64,000 nt of DNA. Source: Piscicola geometra (Eukaryota; Annelida; Clitellata; Hirudinida; Piscicolidae). Position 1 is the stretch's first letter; every line of letters starts with the position of its first letter. The position numbers and the translations under genes were made by a program. The stretch spans positions 2,473,412 through 2,537,411 of the forward strand of contig OX030956.1 in NCBI GenBank assembly GCA_943735955.1, read 5' to 3'. Below are positions 57,597-64,000 of this stretch, in pieces. The notes under the pieces are model-generated. The model was not told the DNA's origin. It was given only the letters and a program-made list of their open reading frames with translations, and did no database searches.

Positions 57597-58935
57597 TTTG
57601 AAATCACTGGGTAAAAATTATAATGCATTTCACAAATTTTTGACATATATTATTATACTTGTTTGGTATAATTGTTTTTAAGCCCTTAATATATTTACAG
57701 TAATTAAACTCCTCCCACTTTGGAATTTCTATCATTATTCTTTTTTAAATGCGGTTATTTTTGGATTTCTAAAAGATCTTTTTATAATTCTTTTTTAACA
57801 ATAATTATTATACAAAATGCGATTAATAATTTTTCTTTTAAAAGTGATTTAACTAGATTATTCAGATGTCAATCAATTATAGCAGAAGTTTGATAATATA
57901 AATAAATTAGGCCCTAATTATTAGGGGCTTACAAAACAATTTTACCTACTTGTTTTATACATTTTTTATTAAAAAAATAAAAAGGTTTTTCAGTGAAATA
58001 AAATAAAATTTTAGCTTATAAATTTTTATTTCCTAGATACCTCACCTCTCTTTGTTTTCGAATTTTATATCTTCCAGTGTGCTAAGGTTTAACTCGGTGC
58101 GCTCTGTTTTCACATCTAATAATCAGAATTACATTTTTGAGTTTAAAAAATTTTACAAGTTCTACATGTATCAAATCAAATTAATTTCAAAAACTAGAAA
58201 TATCTTTTGACAATTTAATTATTATATTTTAAAATTTAAATTATTATATAATAAGGTTCTCACGCGTGTCTTGCATCATCTAAATTCTTGAGTATTCTGA
58301 AATGCAAAATTTTTGCATAATTAAAAGTTTATTTTTTTCGAAAGTTTTAATATTTAAAAGTCGTGCGTTGAAGAATGTGTTTTGAAAAAAAACTAAGAAA
58401 GCGTGGATGAAAATGCAACAAGTTAATCTCGTTTACAAGTAAAATTTACATTGAATATGTCGGGGTTCGTGTTATAATTAATACATTCTAATGATAATTT
58501 AAATAAAAAAGAGAAATTATAAAGTCTTAAATTATAGTATAATTATTACACGATATATGGAGTAATCGTAGTTTAAAACCGCTAAAAGCGATATTAACTA
58601 TCCGCGCTCTTTTTATATAATTAGAAAACCCTGTTGCATAGATTATGTAGAATGTTTTATATAAATAATATCTATTTATTTTATTATTTTTTTGACAATT
58701 TAGCTAGTATAATTAAAATTATTTTCAAAGTAAATCATTGAGTTTTACTTAAATTTGAATATATTCACACATAGATAACATACATCTGTTCATACTAAAA
58801 GTAAACCTCAAAATTTAGTAATGTTGTGCAATCGCGATTTATTCAATTTTTCTAATTAAACTAGCATCGAGTCGTTTTTTTACTGTGGGGTTTTAAAAAT
58901 AAATTTAACATTTTATTTCAGTTGAGAATATTAAA
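57597..58935. other. Intergenic, between divergent FLYWCH-MULE and large plus-strand gene
   Basis: Very AT-rich. No exon was confirmed, although the acceptor at 58920-58921 implies a 5' exon of the following gene somewhere upstream. Confidence 0.45.
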
Positions 58936-63950
<5,015 letters not shown>

Positions 63951-64000
63951 GTGAGACTTTTTTTATAAATAAAATAATTAATCCCAATAATAATCGCTAT

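Overview
The window is from the nuclear genome of an invertebrate animal. The genes are split by many introns and the DNA is AT-rich. Micro- and minisatellites are dense and often abut splice sites, and non-LTR retrotransposons, tRNA-derived SINEs, MULE transposons and foldback elements are present. The gene set (COP9 subunit, USF-like bHLH factor, EndoU, adenylate kinase, Mesh-like NIDO/AMOP/vWD/Sushi proteins) is metazoan. A lophotrochozoan is my guess, but nothing here fixes the phylum. Nothing looks prokaryotic or viral.

Layout. (1) 1-4293, minus strand: the 5' eight exons of COP9 signalosome subunit 2 (CSN2), with introns full of tandem repeats. (2) 4294-4520: a 227-bp gap, probably a shared bidirectional promoter. 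(3) 4521-11008, plus strand: a five-exon gene for a predicted 2026-residue bHLH-zipper protein whose last exon is mostly Thr/Asn homopolymer. (4) 11646-14356, minus: a complete secreted EndoU-type endoribonuclease (8 exons, 308 aa). (5) 15391-17487, minus: an adenylate-kinase-like gene whose P-loop lysine is replaced. (6) 18162-21908: a CR1/Jockey-like reverse transcriptase fragment, an 81-bp satellite and a second satellite built on related words. (7) 22224-48016: three complete tandem copies of a six-exon Mesh/SUSD2-like gene (919 aa each), each followed by a convergent three-exon gene for a small secreted protein (89 aa). The middle small gene is broken by a rearranged retrotransposon and by loss of its signal peptide. 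(8) 49044-57596: transposon territory, with a zinc-finger fragment, a decayed transposase-like relic, a 3.75-kb MULE with long TIRs and 8-bp target duplication, four terminal exons of an unknown gene, and an intact FLYWCH-MULE gene. (9) 58936-63950, plus: twelve exons of a large helical-repeat-like protein that runs off the window.

The most unusual parts are the tandem Mesh-like/small-secreted-protein pairs, whose insertions date the duplications, and a foldback element family with 9-bp target duplications and a TTAGGG-like core. Also notable are the adenylate kinase without its P-loop lysine and an intact MULE gene with Asn at its second catalytic Asp. Exon models were built by hand from splice-site consensus, phase agreement and family similarity. 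No transcript or database search was available.
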